Assembly: GCA_037043455.1 (NCBI GenBank)
Contig: JAWPHD010003265.1
Location: 124,001 to 188,000, forward strand
Direction of reading: 5' to 3'
Source: Cyrtodaria siliqua
Taxonomy: Eukaryota; Mollusca; Bivalvia; Adapedonta; Hiatellidae
Length of the DNA stretch: 64,000 nucleotides
Shown here in pieces: positions 11,363-23,226 of the stretch. Below the pieces are notes generated by a model. It worked only from the letters and a program-made list of their open reading frames with translations, searched no databases and was not told the origin of the DNA. Each line of letters begins with the position of its first letter. Positions within the stretch are counted from its first letter, which is position 1. The position numbers and the translations under genes are program-made.

Positions 11363-13030
11363 TAGATTATAAGAATCTTTCATGGATATTTGGTCATGCA
11401 ACTGTCATTGTTGAACGCACGACTTTTATCTTCCTGTGTGTGTAAAATCAGGCTTTCTGTCAACCACTTTTATGGCCGTCTGGCCCTTTGGGGTCAACAC
11501 AGAATTTAGCGAAATATTGTGCGGTGGCCGGTGCAGCATTGAAGTGGGGTCTGGCCACGCTGTTCCAACGTATGCCAATATTGCAGTATTAAAGGCAGTA
11601 TGGCAAGTTCAGAGATCGGCCTACTCTTCCCCCACCTCACCCTAATCCGAGCCTTCTCTGTTCAGAGATCGCCCTGCTCTTCCCCCACCTTCTCTGACCT
11701 TACCAGCCATTTTTACAATTCTGCTATTTCATATGTCTGTGTACGTACCAAAAAAGAAACACACACAAAACTAAAAATAAAAAAAGAAGTCTTTTAAATT
11801 TAGGGTGAGAGAAGTCTCTCTGATTAACCTCTACCCAGCCTCTTCCACCGCCAACTCTCTTCCACCCATCCCTCCCCACGCCCCCTCCCCCCAGGTTTTA
11901 TCTTGACAATACAAATCCGTTGATTGAATAGATTTGCAATTGTTTGTATAAAGCATTTATTCGTACCTGATAAATATTGTTGTTATTTCTATAACCGGTG
12001 TTCAGATAAATATATCTACGTGAATTTAATCTGCTAATACAAGGGAGGTAACCTTTTCATAAATTTGTATGAAACCACCAACATTAGTTTCCCCTAGCCG
12101 GTATGACTGGCGAATCCAAGGGGTCGGACCATCGGCTTAGCTACTATTAGGCCATATTTGCCAGGGCCTATACATAAATTTGAAGAATTAAAAACTTATC
12201 CAAAACTGCAACAAAAACTGAAGCCCGGGAGGGGTCAGTTACCATCGATATAAAATACTGCGTGATGGTAACAAAAAAAAGGTATGGCTCCTTGCCTATA
12301 CAGCCCTTGTGTGTATCCCCATCCCTGTGGACATAACCCCTGAGTCATACTTTGAAACTGTCGAGAGAACTTTCACATTTCACGTTAAATGTGGATGAGC
12401 AGACGTGAAGCGCTATAGGCTCGAGCTTCTCTAGTACAATGTGTGGGTGGAAACAACAACAAAAAAACAACAAAACCACACACAGTCACACACAAACTTG
12501 AGCCGTCAGATGTATTATGAGGCTTTCAAATTGACAACAGCATTCTGGCATCTCATTTGGTGTAAAAGTTATGACAAAAAGATATCATTTTACATACCTG
12601 GGAGGCTCGGGGGAGGAGGAGGGACACTAAAAAGACTGAAAAGGACTAAAAATTCACGTTTCACGTCACCATATCACGCGATCACGTTTTACCAAGACTA
12701 AAATCACGGATCACGCTGATATAATTTTCACGCAATCACGCAAAAATATTGTTTGTTTCACGTGTCACGTTTTTAAAAACACCCCGATCACGTTTTCACG
12801 CAAAACCCCTTTGGGACCCCCTATACTGGACCTAAACGCTTAAAGCGGTCGTTGGCTAATCTCATTATGTTATGAAATTATAAGCTTGTGTGACAATTTT
12901 TTTTATCTTTGCGAGCATGATCATGTGAGCGATTCAGTGCCATTTTGGGGGCCATATTGGCTCTCTTGTTTAGAGTATGAAAGCCTTATATTTCACTTGA
13001 ATTCCAGTGTGCAGCCATAGAGCAATACTG
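11363..13030. other. No gene seen; short duplication and TCACG-rich patch
   Basis: A diverged ~57-bp duplication with CTCTTCCCCCACCT lies at about 11608-11700. From 12650 to 12800 the motif TCACG recurs more than ten times (TTTCACGCAATCACGC and similar), an irregular repeat. No gene. Confidence 0.5.
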
Positions 13031-13225
13031 CCCTCTTGGTTCTCTTGTGGTCGTACATCCTCAGCCAAGCAAACGTGTATTCTTCAGCAAAGCTGGCACA
13101 TTGATGTGCACGCTATCCGTCAGCTTCTCTTTTTTTGTCCCTGTGTTGTTGACGGGGTAGAAAACAACCACTGCATCTGAGGTGTAGGACTGTCCCTTCT
13201 TGTTCATATTGTCCTTTTTTATCAT

Positions 13226-13455
13226 GCTCATTCAAGGTTTTCATCATGACACCGGGTATGCAAACTTGGAAACGTGGCTCCATCTTAAATGGAGTGTCCA
13301 CTATAGAATATGCAGCAACAAGGTTAGACGGTTCTAGGCCCATTCTCCACATATTTATCTTGATGTAATGCAAGATGAGCCTGACATGTTCAATCCTGTT
13401 AGGTGCTGTATAACCTTTCATGTGTTGGTGTGCCATAAAACCCAATTCAATCAAT
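13226..13455 (+). repeat. SINE-like repeat with CR1/L2-type 3' end, copy 1
   Basis: Shares GTTCTAGGCCCATT, AAGATGAGCCTG, ACATGTTCA and CATGTGTTGGTGTGCC with 49248-49510. It ends in a short AATTCAATCAATT tail. The terminal motif (GTGTTGGTGTGCC then AAAACCC) is of the kind seen at 3' ends of CR1/L2-group retroposons; a third variant ends at 55224. Confidence 0.55.
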
Positions 13456-14600
13456 TATCAATTATATTTTTTTGAATTCTGGTCAAGTATATTGGATATT
13501 ACAAGCATGCACCAAGAGAACTCATCGTTAAGGGTAAGACAAGACAAGATTTAAGGCAAACATCAAACGCTACCTTATTTTGATGATGTATACTACAGAC
13601 GTCATCATATGGTCCACAATCTGTCTGGCACAACCAAAGAGGAAAACATAGTGGCGAACTGTAAATGGGTCAACCACTAACGCAGTGCGTTTCAAAATGA
13701 TAGGGTCATAACTTCTTTTGATAAACGTTTTAAACAGAATGAAAGTGATTATGACCAATGATATCTTACGAAAAATAAGTATAAAAGTCGAGCAGGAAAT
13801 TCAGCTTCCACGTAACACAGACTATTGACTGTATCTTACCGAAACGAAAATGTAAGACCAAAGTGAAGTTTAAAATATTTAAATAATTGTTCAATGACAA
13901 AAGCAAACCACCAAACACCAACCACCGTCCCGACTCAGACCTTCATTCGTTAATTTACATCTCATGAACACTTGCAACCCCATGTTCTCTATCTTACCGA
14001 AAAGAGAAAAGAAATAAGATGAGAGTGGGGTTTATTTCAGTATGTTATTTGTTGAAGACTACAGCACTAGAGATTATTATGCTGATTTTTGTACAAAAAC
14101 AAGTGGTATTGTTCAACAAATAACAGGGTTTAATATTGGCATGTTTACTTACTTATGTTCATAAAAGAAAACACTACAACGTTTCCCTTTGCTAGTATTA
14201 AATATAATAATATTGATATTTATTGTTTAATAAGTAAGCAGCCAACATTTTAATACATTTGTTTCGTTTTCACACAGGCAATTTCGGAATACGGGAACTG
14301 CATAACACATTATTAAAGTTAAATTTTCATTGTTTATTACAGATAATGTGAAAAAGAACAACACGACGAGGCAGAAACACACACATGCCCACGCATGCAC
14401 GCACGCACGCACACATACAACACAAACACACAACGCCTGTCTGAATAATTGAATTGCTTTTTTAATCTGTATTGGCTTTGGTATTTTAAAATCTTTGGTA
14501 TTTTAAAATAAAATAGTAACACGTAAATTCATCTCCTCAGAACTTATTTATACATATAGCCATATGTGTGATCCATATTTTGTCTTACTGAAAAACAAAA
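13456..14600. other. No gene seen
   Basis: AT-rich; contains a CA/GCAC microsatellite at 14375-14425 that generates spurious cysteine/valine-rich ORFs. Confidence 0.5.
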
Positions 14601-14605
14601 GCATG

Positions 14606-14914
14606 CAGGGGCGTAGCCAGGCATACTCCTGTACACCCGGGCGTACTCTAGAAAATCGAATGTGAAAAAATAAAGGTGCTTATTTTTTTTAAATCAGCAA
14701 TAAAAATTGAAGGGGGTAGTGGGTGAGGCACTATTTTTAAAAACACACTTAAATGAATGGAGGCGAAAGCCTCCAAAATCTCGCTCAAATGAACCCACAA
14801 ACCTCCGAAACTGCACGCAAATTTCAAAAAGGACCCCCACCAACAGCAGGGGGACACCCACTCCCGCACCCTCCCCCAGGACGTATTCTCCAAAAGGCAC
14901 TGGCTACGCCCCTG
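14606..14914 (+). mobile_element. 309-bp hAT-like element, second copy
   Basis: Ends CAGGGGCGTAGCCAGGCATA and GGCTACGCCCCTG. GCATG is found on both sides (14601-14605, 14915-14919), a 5-bp duplication rather than the 8 bp of its sister at 7295-7603. Non-coding; the open frames at 14648-14994 are shadows. Confidence 0.75.
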
Positions 14915-15164
14915 GCATGCACCTATGTGATTGCTCACTCGTTACCGCTTGCTCGTGTGTGCGTATGCACAGACGCACGTATAGTGCAGTGTAGTTTATG
15001 TGATTATAAAACTATAACATATAACACAAGATAATCATCAAACCTGCATGTAATAGTCTTTTTGAGCTCTTTTTAGCGCCAAATTGGATTCTGTTCATGA
15101 TTTAGATTTAAACATTTTATTGCTTAGTACACTTTTATCCCCTATGTCTTACCCTAAAATTGCC

Positions 15165-15260
15165 GCCATAGCCGGGATAGTGAAGACGCTGCGTCTAAAA
15201 CTGTCTCGCCTCTCACTCCTGCGGGTTCGAATCCCACTGGGAGCTCGAATTGTCAAGTGA
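15165..15260 (+). repeat. tRNA-derived SINE head
   Basis: A pol III B box GGTTCGAATCC lies at 15224-15234, preceded by a tRNA-like stretch with CTGTCTCGCC and followed by CACTGGGAGCTC. I cannot fold a complete cloverleaf, so this is a SINE head rather than a tRNA gene. Confidence 0.5.
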
Positions 15261-15398
15261 GAAAGTGTCAATTCTTAAAGTTTTTTTTGTGGTGTGGGAA
15301 AATATTGATATTTCCTATTTTAGATGGTCTAAATATAATGAGCGAAACTAAAACTACCCATTTTTTACAAGAATATTCATTGCGGGACAGCAATTTGT

Positions 15399-17890
15399 GC
15401 TATCATAGGTTACACCAGAAACATTTAAAGAGTCCAATTTTGCTCTTTTTTAAGTCACGGCATTCTGTTATTTTTTTTGTTATTTTTTTGTTATTTTTTT
15501 TTATTTTTTACACATTTGAATAGTGCAAATAAATTTCTTTACATATTCCTAACTGTTGGTTATTTTGCAACAATAAATGTTTTTAAACCTATGGTAGTAC
15601 TGAAAACTCAAATTGTACTACCTTTTATATCAACATCTGACTTGAATACTGAAAGATCGTGCAGCGCGTGCGCTTATCGCATTGAATGCACACTAGAACA
15701 ATCAAATTGATCAGTGTACTACGGTGTTCCGTTAGGGCCATCGTACCATCGCGCATCGACCTTTACAAGTCGATGCGCGATAGTACGATGGTACGATGGC
15801 GATGGAGCGATGGTACGATGGCGATGGTACGATGACGCGATGGTACGATGGCGATGGTACGATGGTACGATGGCGATGACGCGATGGACCATCGTGTCAT
15901 CGCCATCGTACCATCGCACCATCGCCATCGTACCATCGTACCATCGCGCATCGACTTTAAACGCGATGGTACGATGGTACGATGGTAAGATGGTCCATCG
16001 TACCATCGCGCATCGACCTTTTACAAGTCGATGCGCGATGGTACGATGGTACGATGGCGATGGTACGATGGTACGATGGCGATGGCACGATGGACCATCG
16101 CGTCATCGCCATCGTACCATCGTGACATCGCCATCGTACCATCGTGCCATCGCACCATCGCAGTCGATGTGCGATGTTGCATCGCCTCCTGCTGCATCGT
16201 ACCATCGCTCCATCGCCTTCCGTTTAGACATGCGCACATCAAAACAAAACAAAAATGGAGGACATCATAGATGCAAAGATTCGACAATAAGTTTTGGAAA
16301 TGTTTCTTACCGAGAAATTCATGTTTTGCTGAGCCTAAATGAAGGGACAGATTTAAAAAAAAGTATTGTCGAATCTTTGCATCCATGATATACGGTAATG
16401 ATGTCTTCCATTTTTGTTTTGCTTTGATGTGCGCATGTCTAAACGGAAGGCGATGGAGCGATGGTACGATGGAGTAGGGAGCGATGCAACATCGCACATC
16501 GACTGCGATGGTGCGATGGCACGATGGTACGATGGCGATGTCACGATGGTACGATGGCGATGACGCGATGGTCCATCGTGCCATCGCCATCGTACCATCG
16601 TACCATCGCCATCGTACCATCGTATCATCGCGCATCGACTTGTAAAAGGTCGATGCGCGATGGTACGATGGACCATCTTACCATCGTACCATCGTACCAT
16701 CGCGTTTAAAGTCGATGCGCGATGGTACGATGGTACGATGGCGATGGTGCGATGGTACGATGGCGATGACGCGATGGTCCATCGCGTCATCGCCATCGTA
16801 CCATCGTACCATCGCCATCGTACCATCGCGCCATCGTACCATCGCCATCGTACCATCGCTCCATCGCCATCGTACCATCGTACTATCGCGCATCGACTTG
16901 TAAAGGTCGATGCGCGATGGTACGATGGCCCTAACGGAACACCGTAGTTAACCCTATTGAGGCCGCCACTACTGAAGGTTAGTTTTTTCTTTTACAATGT
17001 ATTTAATACATGATTGCTCATTTATTACGGAATTGTTTTGCATTTTCTTCGGCGTTAATGTGGTTTTAAACGTCGATAGTAAATGGCGTAATCCACGAAT
17101 CGCGTTAGTGCTTTATGGTATTTGCCATTAATTACCGGCGTTTATAATAGTATCAGCAACAATTTTAATGATAACAAAAAGAAAAAGAAAAAGAGAAAAG
17201 GAGAAATCACTGCTGTCAATGTCTTTTCTTGCAGTGGAATATCCATTTTCTGTTAAGACACACCGGATGCAAGCGCGTACAGTTCGTTCACCTCCTTGAA
17301 GCGGAATAATCACTTTATATGCGTGCTCAGCCGAGCGTAAATAGTCCCACTTACTTGAAAAACGAAGTATATTCGAGATTAAGCAATATATTGTTTCAAA
17401 GGAAAGTATCATGAAAATGCAAAAAATATTAAGTTAATCAAACCAGATTGCAAAGATGGTATGAAGCGAATACCAACTTTATTAGGTGAGGCTAGAAAAA
17501 GGAAGCATGGCGAATAACTGGTCGTTTGTAAAAATGATATATTGCTCTGCAAACCATCTCATCCTATCAAGTATGCCAACTAGTTTAATAAATTCTAAAA
17601 TAATGATTGCTGTTTGGTTGAATTGTGGTGTACGTTATTTTCAGCACATTTTAGGCTTTATATGACGGTATATTTTGTGTAGAAGTGGCAGACCACCCAC
17701 TTTTCCCTGCAAATTCATGCAGTGTCAATAATAAATTTCATTGGCCTATATATAGTGATGCGCAAGCGCTTGGTCGAGCATTCAAGGCGTATTGCTTGTT
17801 GAGAAAACCCCTCTGTCCTTACCGTAATCGTTACCGTAGTTAGTTGTACAGGTCTACTAGACCTGTACAACTTACTACGATAACGACTAT
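15399..17890. repeat. Segmental duplication copy A (interrupted by palindrome)
   Basis: Shares with 18580-20838, in the same order, AAGTCACGGCATTCTGTTA, CCTATGGTAGTACTGAAAAC, GCGCTTATCGCATTGAATGC, AGGCCGCCACTA, AATGGCGTAATCCA, GCGTTAGTGCTTTATGGTA, CACCGGATGCAAGC (CCCCGGATGCAAGC in B), GGAAAGTATCA and GGCCTATATATAGTGATGCG. Copy A ends in a near-perfect hairpin (TTGTACAGGTCTACTAGACC onwards, about 17828-17890). No gene is recognised. Confidence 0.8.
15718..16948. mobile_element. 1.23-kb nested palindrome made of CGATGGTA subrepeats
   Basis: Termini are ACTACGGTGTTCCGTTAGGG and its complement. The two ~575-bp arms are nearly perfect inverted repeats around a ~70-base loop (about 16292-16362). 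Each arm is built from GATGGTACGATGGCGATGG and its own complement, so there are palindromes within the palindrome (GTCGATGCGCGATGG / CCATCGCGCATCGAC). Near the loop both arms carry ATGGAGGACATCAT and GATGCAAAGATTCGACAATA. The corresponding site in duplication copy B (about 18900-18925) is empty, so this is an insertion. The right flank is TTAA; the left TGTA is not a clean duplication. Long YDG/MVRW ORFs are repeat translations. Confidence 0.88.
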
Positions 17891-18125
17891 GACTTCAGAC
17901 TAAATTCTAATCACAAGAAAATGTTGGGGGCTGATCTCAAAGTTGTATAATAACCTTGGTTTTAGTAGGCTCACAGGGGTTCGTGTAGAAAAAAGCCAAT
18001 AAAAAATCAAATTAAAAAATACATATTATTTATATTTCTGTCGATTTATATTTCTGTTAATATATATATATACGTCATATGCATCAACCTTTCAGACTAT
18101 TTTTTCTTAATACAGTCTTCGATAC
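17891..18125. other. Spacer between duplication copies, no gene
   Basis: AT-rich, with a short TATATA run. Confidence 0.45.
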
Positions 18126-18308
18126 CAGGCGCGTAGCTGCCTATACGCGAGTACGCGGCTGAATCCACATGATTCTGACAAAGCACCTCAGAACGCCCAG
18201 AATGCACCAGATTGCACCATTGTTTTCAAAAATTTCATGGGGGCATGCCCCCGGACACCCCTAGCACAATTATGAATCCACATATATAGAGGGCTAGCTA
18301 CGCCTCTG
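18126..18308. mobile_element. 183-bp hAT-like MITE, 5-bp target duplication
   Basis: Ends CAGGCGCGTAGCTGCC and GGGCTAGCTACGCCTCTG, flanked by GATAC on both sides (18121-18125, 18309-18313). Related in its termini to 14606-14914 but with a different body, including GGGGGCATGCCCCCGG. Confidence 0.75.
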
Positions 18309-18579
18309 GATACAACCATCCCGACTCGACTGGAGTTTTAAAGGGGCTTGCCTGAATAAATTGATCAATAAAAACGTTTCAGATGAGGGTACACATCAGA
18401 TGCAGATCCAAGATTTTGGTTGGAGTATTTGTGTGTGGGAGGGGCGGAGGCGGGGGCAGCAGCATTCGAAATAAAATGTTTTTCTACGTATGACGTTTAG
18501 TGAATTTAATTTAATTTTTCCAGAATAATTTTATGTTAAATCCAATAACAGTAGAAATGGCGCGCGCCCCAGGTCATCC

Positions 18580-20838
18580 GGCATGCATAGGTTATACTTG
18601 GATACTTTTAAAGAGTCAAACGGCAATTTTGTTTTTTGTTTAAGTCACGGCATTCTGTTAGTTTTTTTTAAACTGTTTACACATTTAAATAGTGCAAATA
18701 ATTTGCTTTACATATTCCTAGCTGTTGTTTATTTTGCACCAATACATTTATTTAAACCTATGGTAGTACTGAAAACTCAAATTGTACTATCTTTTATTTC
18801 TATATCTGACTTATAATACAAACCCCTGTGGGATTTTGAAAAACTAAAAGATCGTGCAGCACGTGCGCTTATCGCATTGAATGCACACTAGAACAATCAA
18901 ATTTTTATCAGTTAACCCTAAAATCGAAATGGTTGAGGCCGCCACTATTGAAGGTTAGGTTTTTCTTTTACAATGTATATAGAACATGAGTGCTCATTTA
19001 TTAAAGATTTCTTTTGCATATTTTTCGACGTTTATGCGGTTTTAAACGTCGGTAGTAAATGGCGTAATCCATGAATCGCGTTAGTGCTTTATGGTAAATT
19101 TGCCATTGATATAATTACCGCCGTTTAAAACCACATAAACGCCGGAAAAAACACGCTGTCGCGGGTTTTTCCATTTAATATTAGCAAAACCGAATAAAGA
19201 CGACCGAAAGGAAAAGGGAATTAATTCTTGTATTTACATCATTTTCCCGTCGCTATAATAGTATTAGCAACAATTCTAATGATAACAAAAAGGAAAAGAG
19301 AAACCACTACTGTCAGTGTCTTTTCATGCAGTGGAATATCCATTATCTCTGTTAGTGTTTACCACTTCTAAATACATGTAAGCTTCCGAGGTGTAGTCGT
19401 ATGCAGTTCCTATAATACAAAGTAATCCCTCCTTTTGTGATGAAAATGGGCATTATAAGTAGGGGAAAACTACCCATGTCTATTCGATTTTGTGGATGTA
19501 TGTATAAGAAGAGTATTAATAAGTTTAACTGGATCATTGATGAACATTTTCGAAATTTCGACTCTATGCTTACACGTTGTGAGCAGTGAAAACATTCAAT
19601 AAATGAAAACAGCTGTACCCTTGACCTGTTTACTAAACAAACAAGAACTTTCTTACATGTGGGTGCATGAGCTTTTGTCCCTCGGGTTTTCTGGTCGTAC
19701 CCTAGATTGGTTTTCTCTTTAGCTGCAACTACTATGGTTGTTCAGGTGATTCTGTATACATCCTGAGATGTTTATTATTTTGAATGTGTTTCTTTAGTTA
19801 GTTTCTCAGGATGTGGACTTCATTGTTAGGGAATTCCTCTTGATGGGATGTAGTTTTGTTTACACTGTCTTGTCTATTTGGGCGTTGAAAACAGGATAAT
19901 AGCGAGGATTGTGCGCATATAAAATCGATTCAAGCTAACCAGTAGGCCTTATTGCCTACTGACCGTTCCAAGTCGGTAAACCTGTCTTCACCACCCTTTC
20001 TTTGTTTTTTGTCTCTTTCATTGTATTTTCAAGTCCTTGTTTGCAGTACAGTGCGGACCTACGATGCCATTGCGTTCGGACGCACTGCTGCATTATACAT
20101 ACTTGTGTTGAATTTGATTCAAATCATTCATATGTGACACTTTGACATTGGTGTCTATGGGGAAAATAATTAGTGGTTTAATACCTTAAGAACACCCCGG
20201 ATGCAAGCGCAGTATCTTCATGCAGTGCGTACAGTCCGTTCACCTTCTTGAAGCGGAATAGCCACTTTCTATGCGTGCGCAACCGAGCTTAAATAATCCG
20301 TCCTACTTTAACAAAAAATTAAGTATATTCGACATTAAGCGCTATATTGTTTCAAAGGAAAGTATCAAGAAAATGCAAAAAATATTAAGTTAATTAAACC
20401 ACTTTGCAAAGATGGTATGAAGCGAATATCAACTTTATTAGGCGAGGCTTAGAAAAGGAAGCATGGCGAATAACTGGTCGTTTGTAAACATGATATATTG
20501 CTCTGCAAACCGTCTCATCATATCATGTATGCCAACTAGTTTAGTAAATTCTAAAGTAATGATGGTTGGTTGTTTGGTTGAATTGTGGTGTACGTTATTT
20601 TCAGCACATTTTAGGCTAAATATGACGGTCGATTTTTTGTAGTCATGGAAGACCACCCACTTTGCCCTACAGGGAGTCAATAATAACTTTCATTGGCCTA
20701 TATATAGTGATGCGCAAACGGCTGGTCGAGCATTCAAGGCGAATTGCTTTTTGAGACAACCCCTCTGTTTTAGTCGGTATTCCTTATCGTAATCCTTACC
20801 GTAATCGTTACCGTAGTTAGTTGTACAGGTCTATTACA
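18580..20838. repeat. Segmental duplication copy B
   Basis: Collinear with copy A. It lacks the 1.23-kb palindrome but has about 65 bp extra near 19128-19250 and a private ~830-bp insertion (19356-20183). It ends abruptly at about 20838, where LINE sequence starts. Divergence from A by many point changes and indels shows the duplication is not recent. Confidence 0.78.
19356..20183. mobile_element. ~830-bp insertion private to copy B, unclassified
   Basis: Copy A reads from CCATTTTCTGTTAAG straight into ACACCGGATGC, while copy B has this block between CTCTGTTAG and CTTAAGAACACC. Edges carry short GTTTACCACT / AGTGGTTTA inverted words. No ORF of note. Could be a solo LTR or a DNA element. Confidence 0.55.
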
Positions 20839-22270
20839 CGGTACAACAAACTGTCATCAGCGAATAAGCGGACATCTGAGGAGGTGCACTCAGGCATATC
20901 ATTGATGTATGTCAGACAGAGTAATGGTTGTGGAACTCCTGATAGTACATCATCTTGCTTTGATTTGGCTCCCTCTAATATTACCTGTTGTTTACGGTTG
21001 ATGAGGAAAGACTCTATCCACGTGTTGGTACTGCCTCTGACTGACGCTGTAGTATTTCAATTTATATAGTAGTCTGGGGTGTGGGACCTTGTCAAAGGCT
21101 TTTTCAAAGTCTAGTACGGTTATGTCGACTTGATGTCCCTCTGCTAAACACTTGGCAATGTTGTGGATGGTCACAAGTAGTTGTGTCTCGCATGATCTGC
21201 GTTTCCTGAAGCCATGTTGATTGTTACATAATACATTGTATTTGTCGTAGTGGGACATAATACTGCTGTGAACGATGTGTTCAGGATTTTGCATGTAACA
21301 GATGTGAGGGAGACCGGGCGGTATTTGGCCGCAATGTCGTTGTCACCCTTCTTAAAGATAAGTATGACGGTGGCGTCTCTCCAATCTTGGGGAACTTCGC
21401 CATTGTCAAGTGAATATTTATAAAGCCTTGTAAGTGCTGGTGCTAGTTCTTTCGCTGTGGCTTGTAATAATCTGGTGGGTATTTCATCTGGTTCAGAAGT
21501 TTTGTGGATATTGAGGATGTTTGCCTTGCTCTGGTTATCACTCTTCAGGAATCCATCTTTAGTTTTTAGTGGGGCTTCTCCGGTTGATTCTTGTCCTTTG
21601 CTTTTCACGAATGACCAAAACCTCTTTGGCTTCTCTGTGTAGCTTTGGCTGACTATATCTTGTATGTATTGTTTATGAGCTCTTCTTATTTCCCACTGTA
21701 CTTCTTGTTGGAGCCGTTTATATCTGTCATTGTCTCGTTGTGCTTTCTTGTCGGCCTTTTTTCCGTCTGATGGTCCGTCTAATGTCGGAAATCATCCAAG
21801 AGCTGAAGTCATCTTTGTTGGTACTCGGTGATTCATAATTCCAAGTATGTTTTTCTTGAAATCCGATCACATGACTTCAATATTACTAAAACGCCTTTTG
21901 AGGAACGATTCAGTAAAAGTGGTAACGTCTTTCTTTATATTCTTTATATCTGAGATATCTGCATTTCCAGGAGAATATTTGCCGTTTTACCGGTATTGGC
22001 CTACGTGCTTGGATGGTTATGTCGAATAAAACCATATTATCATGATCACTGTTTCCAATGGGTGGTATTGGCTTGCATCTCTGCTTGAAGCTGGGATGAC
22101 TAAGTAAGGATTAGACCAAGTGTCTTGTCTTTTCTAGTGGGAAAGTCCACAAGTCGTTCAAGGCTTGTTATCTGCCACTATGTCTACTTTAGGAATGTAT
22201 TATTAACTTTCGCCGGGTACTGAGTTCCAGTGACTATGACAGTTGATCAAAACTCTCTTCTTTGTGGTAC
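20839..22270 (-). pseudogene. LINE fragment: endonuclease end plus reverse transcriptase, frameshifted
   Basis: Reading minus from about 22200, an endonuclease tail LVDFPTRKDKTLGLILT appears, then a linker with EKPKRFWSFVKSKGQ (about 21640-21600). The RT core follows in pieces: EVPQDWRDATVILIFKKGD and YRPVSLTSVTCKIL (21608-21290), NNQHGFRKRRSCETQLLVT and LDFEKAFDKVPHPRL (21294-21060), then WIESFLINRKQQVIL, LSGVPQPLLCLTYIND (part of the usual GxVLGPLLF motif deleted) and the catalytic FADD at 20853-20864. At least two frameshifts and small deletions make it inactive. This is an APE-type non-LTR element of the Jockey/CR1 group. It stops where duplication copy B ends. Confidence 0.85.
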
Positions 22271-23200
22271 TTTTCAGTAAGCGAAGCTCTTCTGTCGTCT
22301 GGTTGAGATACTTATTGTCTGTACGGTATAGTAAGATGATATCGTGATCTTCTTGGAATCAGTTGATATCTCTCCACTTATAAAGAAAGACAAAAATATC
22401 GGACAGGGAAAGCAGCATTCAAGGACGACAGTCAACCACAAAACACAAAAACAAACACGCAAACAGACAAACGAGAAGGCAAAAGTAATAAAAAATACAA
22501 ACGACATCACAAACACAAAAGAGTTGACAATAGGGCTACCCCCTTGGAACGGTCAATGGCAACAAAGCCCACTGCGGGTTTAAACCGGTTCTAGGGTGCA
22601 CCAAACCTCACACTTACCCTACTGTCATCCCAATAAAACAGGACAGTGTAAATAAAGAAATCCCCGACATGATCTAATCTCTAACCAACAAGGCAGCATC
22701 AATAGGCAATTTAAGTAAAACATAAATATGCTCGTGTAAATATAATACAAAAAAACAATAGCCTAGAAAGCCACAATAAAGGTACTCAATGACTCGGCAG
22801 AAGCCAGAGCAACAAGAGAATACACCATTAAGGGCACCACAAGAAAGATCATAGACATATAAGTTCAACGTCTAAGTTCAACGTCTTTACTCTTCTTTGT
22901 GTTTTGCAGCAGGTGGTGTTTTTTTGTTGCAATAAGAACCACACCATGAGGATCGCTACGTCTATCTCTACGTTGGATGTCATACCCAAAATCGTTTGGT
23001 AAGATTTCGCTTGCTTTTATAGAGCTATCTTTCTTTCTTTCTTCCTTTACTGTCACCGATCAATTTTGATCATCACGACAGGGTGGTGGCATATATGCAG
23101 CCAGAAACTGTATATATATTAAAAGTTAAGTACAGTGTCCAAAGATAAAAACAAATGACTACTGACCTTAACATTAAAACTAATTACAATTATATTGTGT
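22271..23200. other. Repeat debris, no gene
   Basis: Includes a segment at about 22530-22660 (CCCCTTGGAACGGTCAATGG, AAGCCCACTGCGGGTTTAAA) with the look of a dispersed repeat. No credible coding. Confidence 0.4.
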
Positions 23201-23226
23201 GTATAGACAACTCTCATTTTATAAGT

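Noticed and set aside
13113..13454. 113-codon minus ORF
   Set aside because: It overlaps the SINE-like repeat shared with 49248-49510 and is not open there.
14227..14522. Cysteine/valine-rich ORFs near 14.4 kb
   Set aside because: Produced by the CA/GCAC microsatellite.
15165..15260. Candidate tRNA gene
   Set aside because: B box is present but no complete cloverleaf with acceptor stem could be built; fits a SINE head.
15718..15721. Clean TTAA target duplication for the nested palindrome
   Set aside because: The right side and the empty site read TTAA, but the left side reads TGTA; I therefore do not assign it to piggyBac or Kolobok.
15714..16947. Several ORFs of 60-224 codons rich in YDG, MVRW and SYHR on both strands
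   Set aside because: They are translations of the CGATGGTA palindromic repeat in all frames; no start context, domain or splice signal.
20438..20680. 80-codon minus ORF in duplication copy B
   Set aside because: The equivalent region of copy A (about 17460-17710) does not keep the frame.
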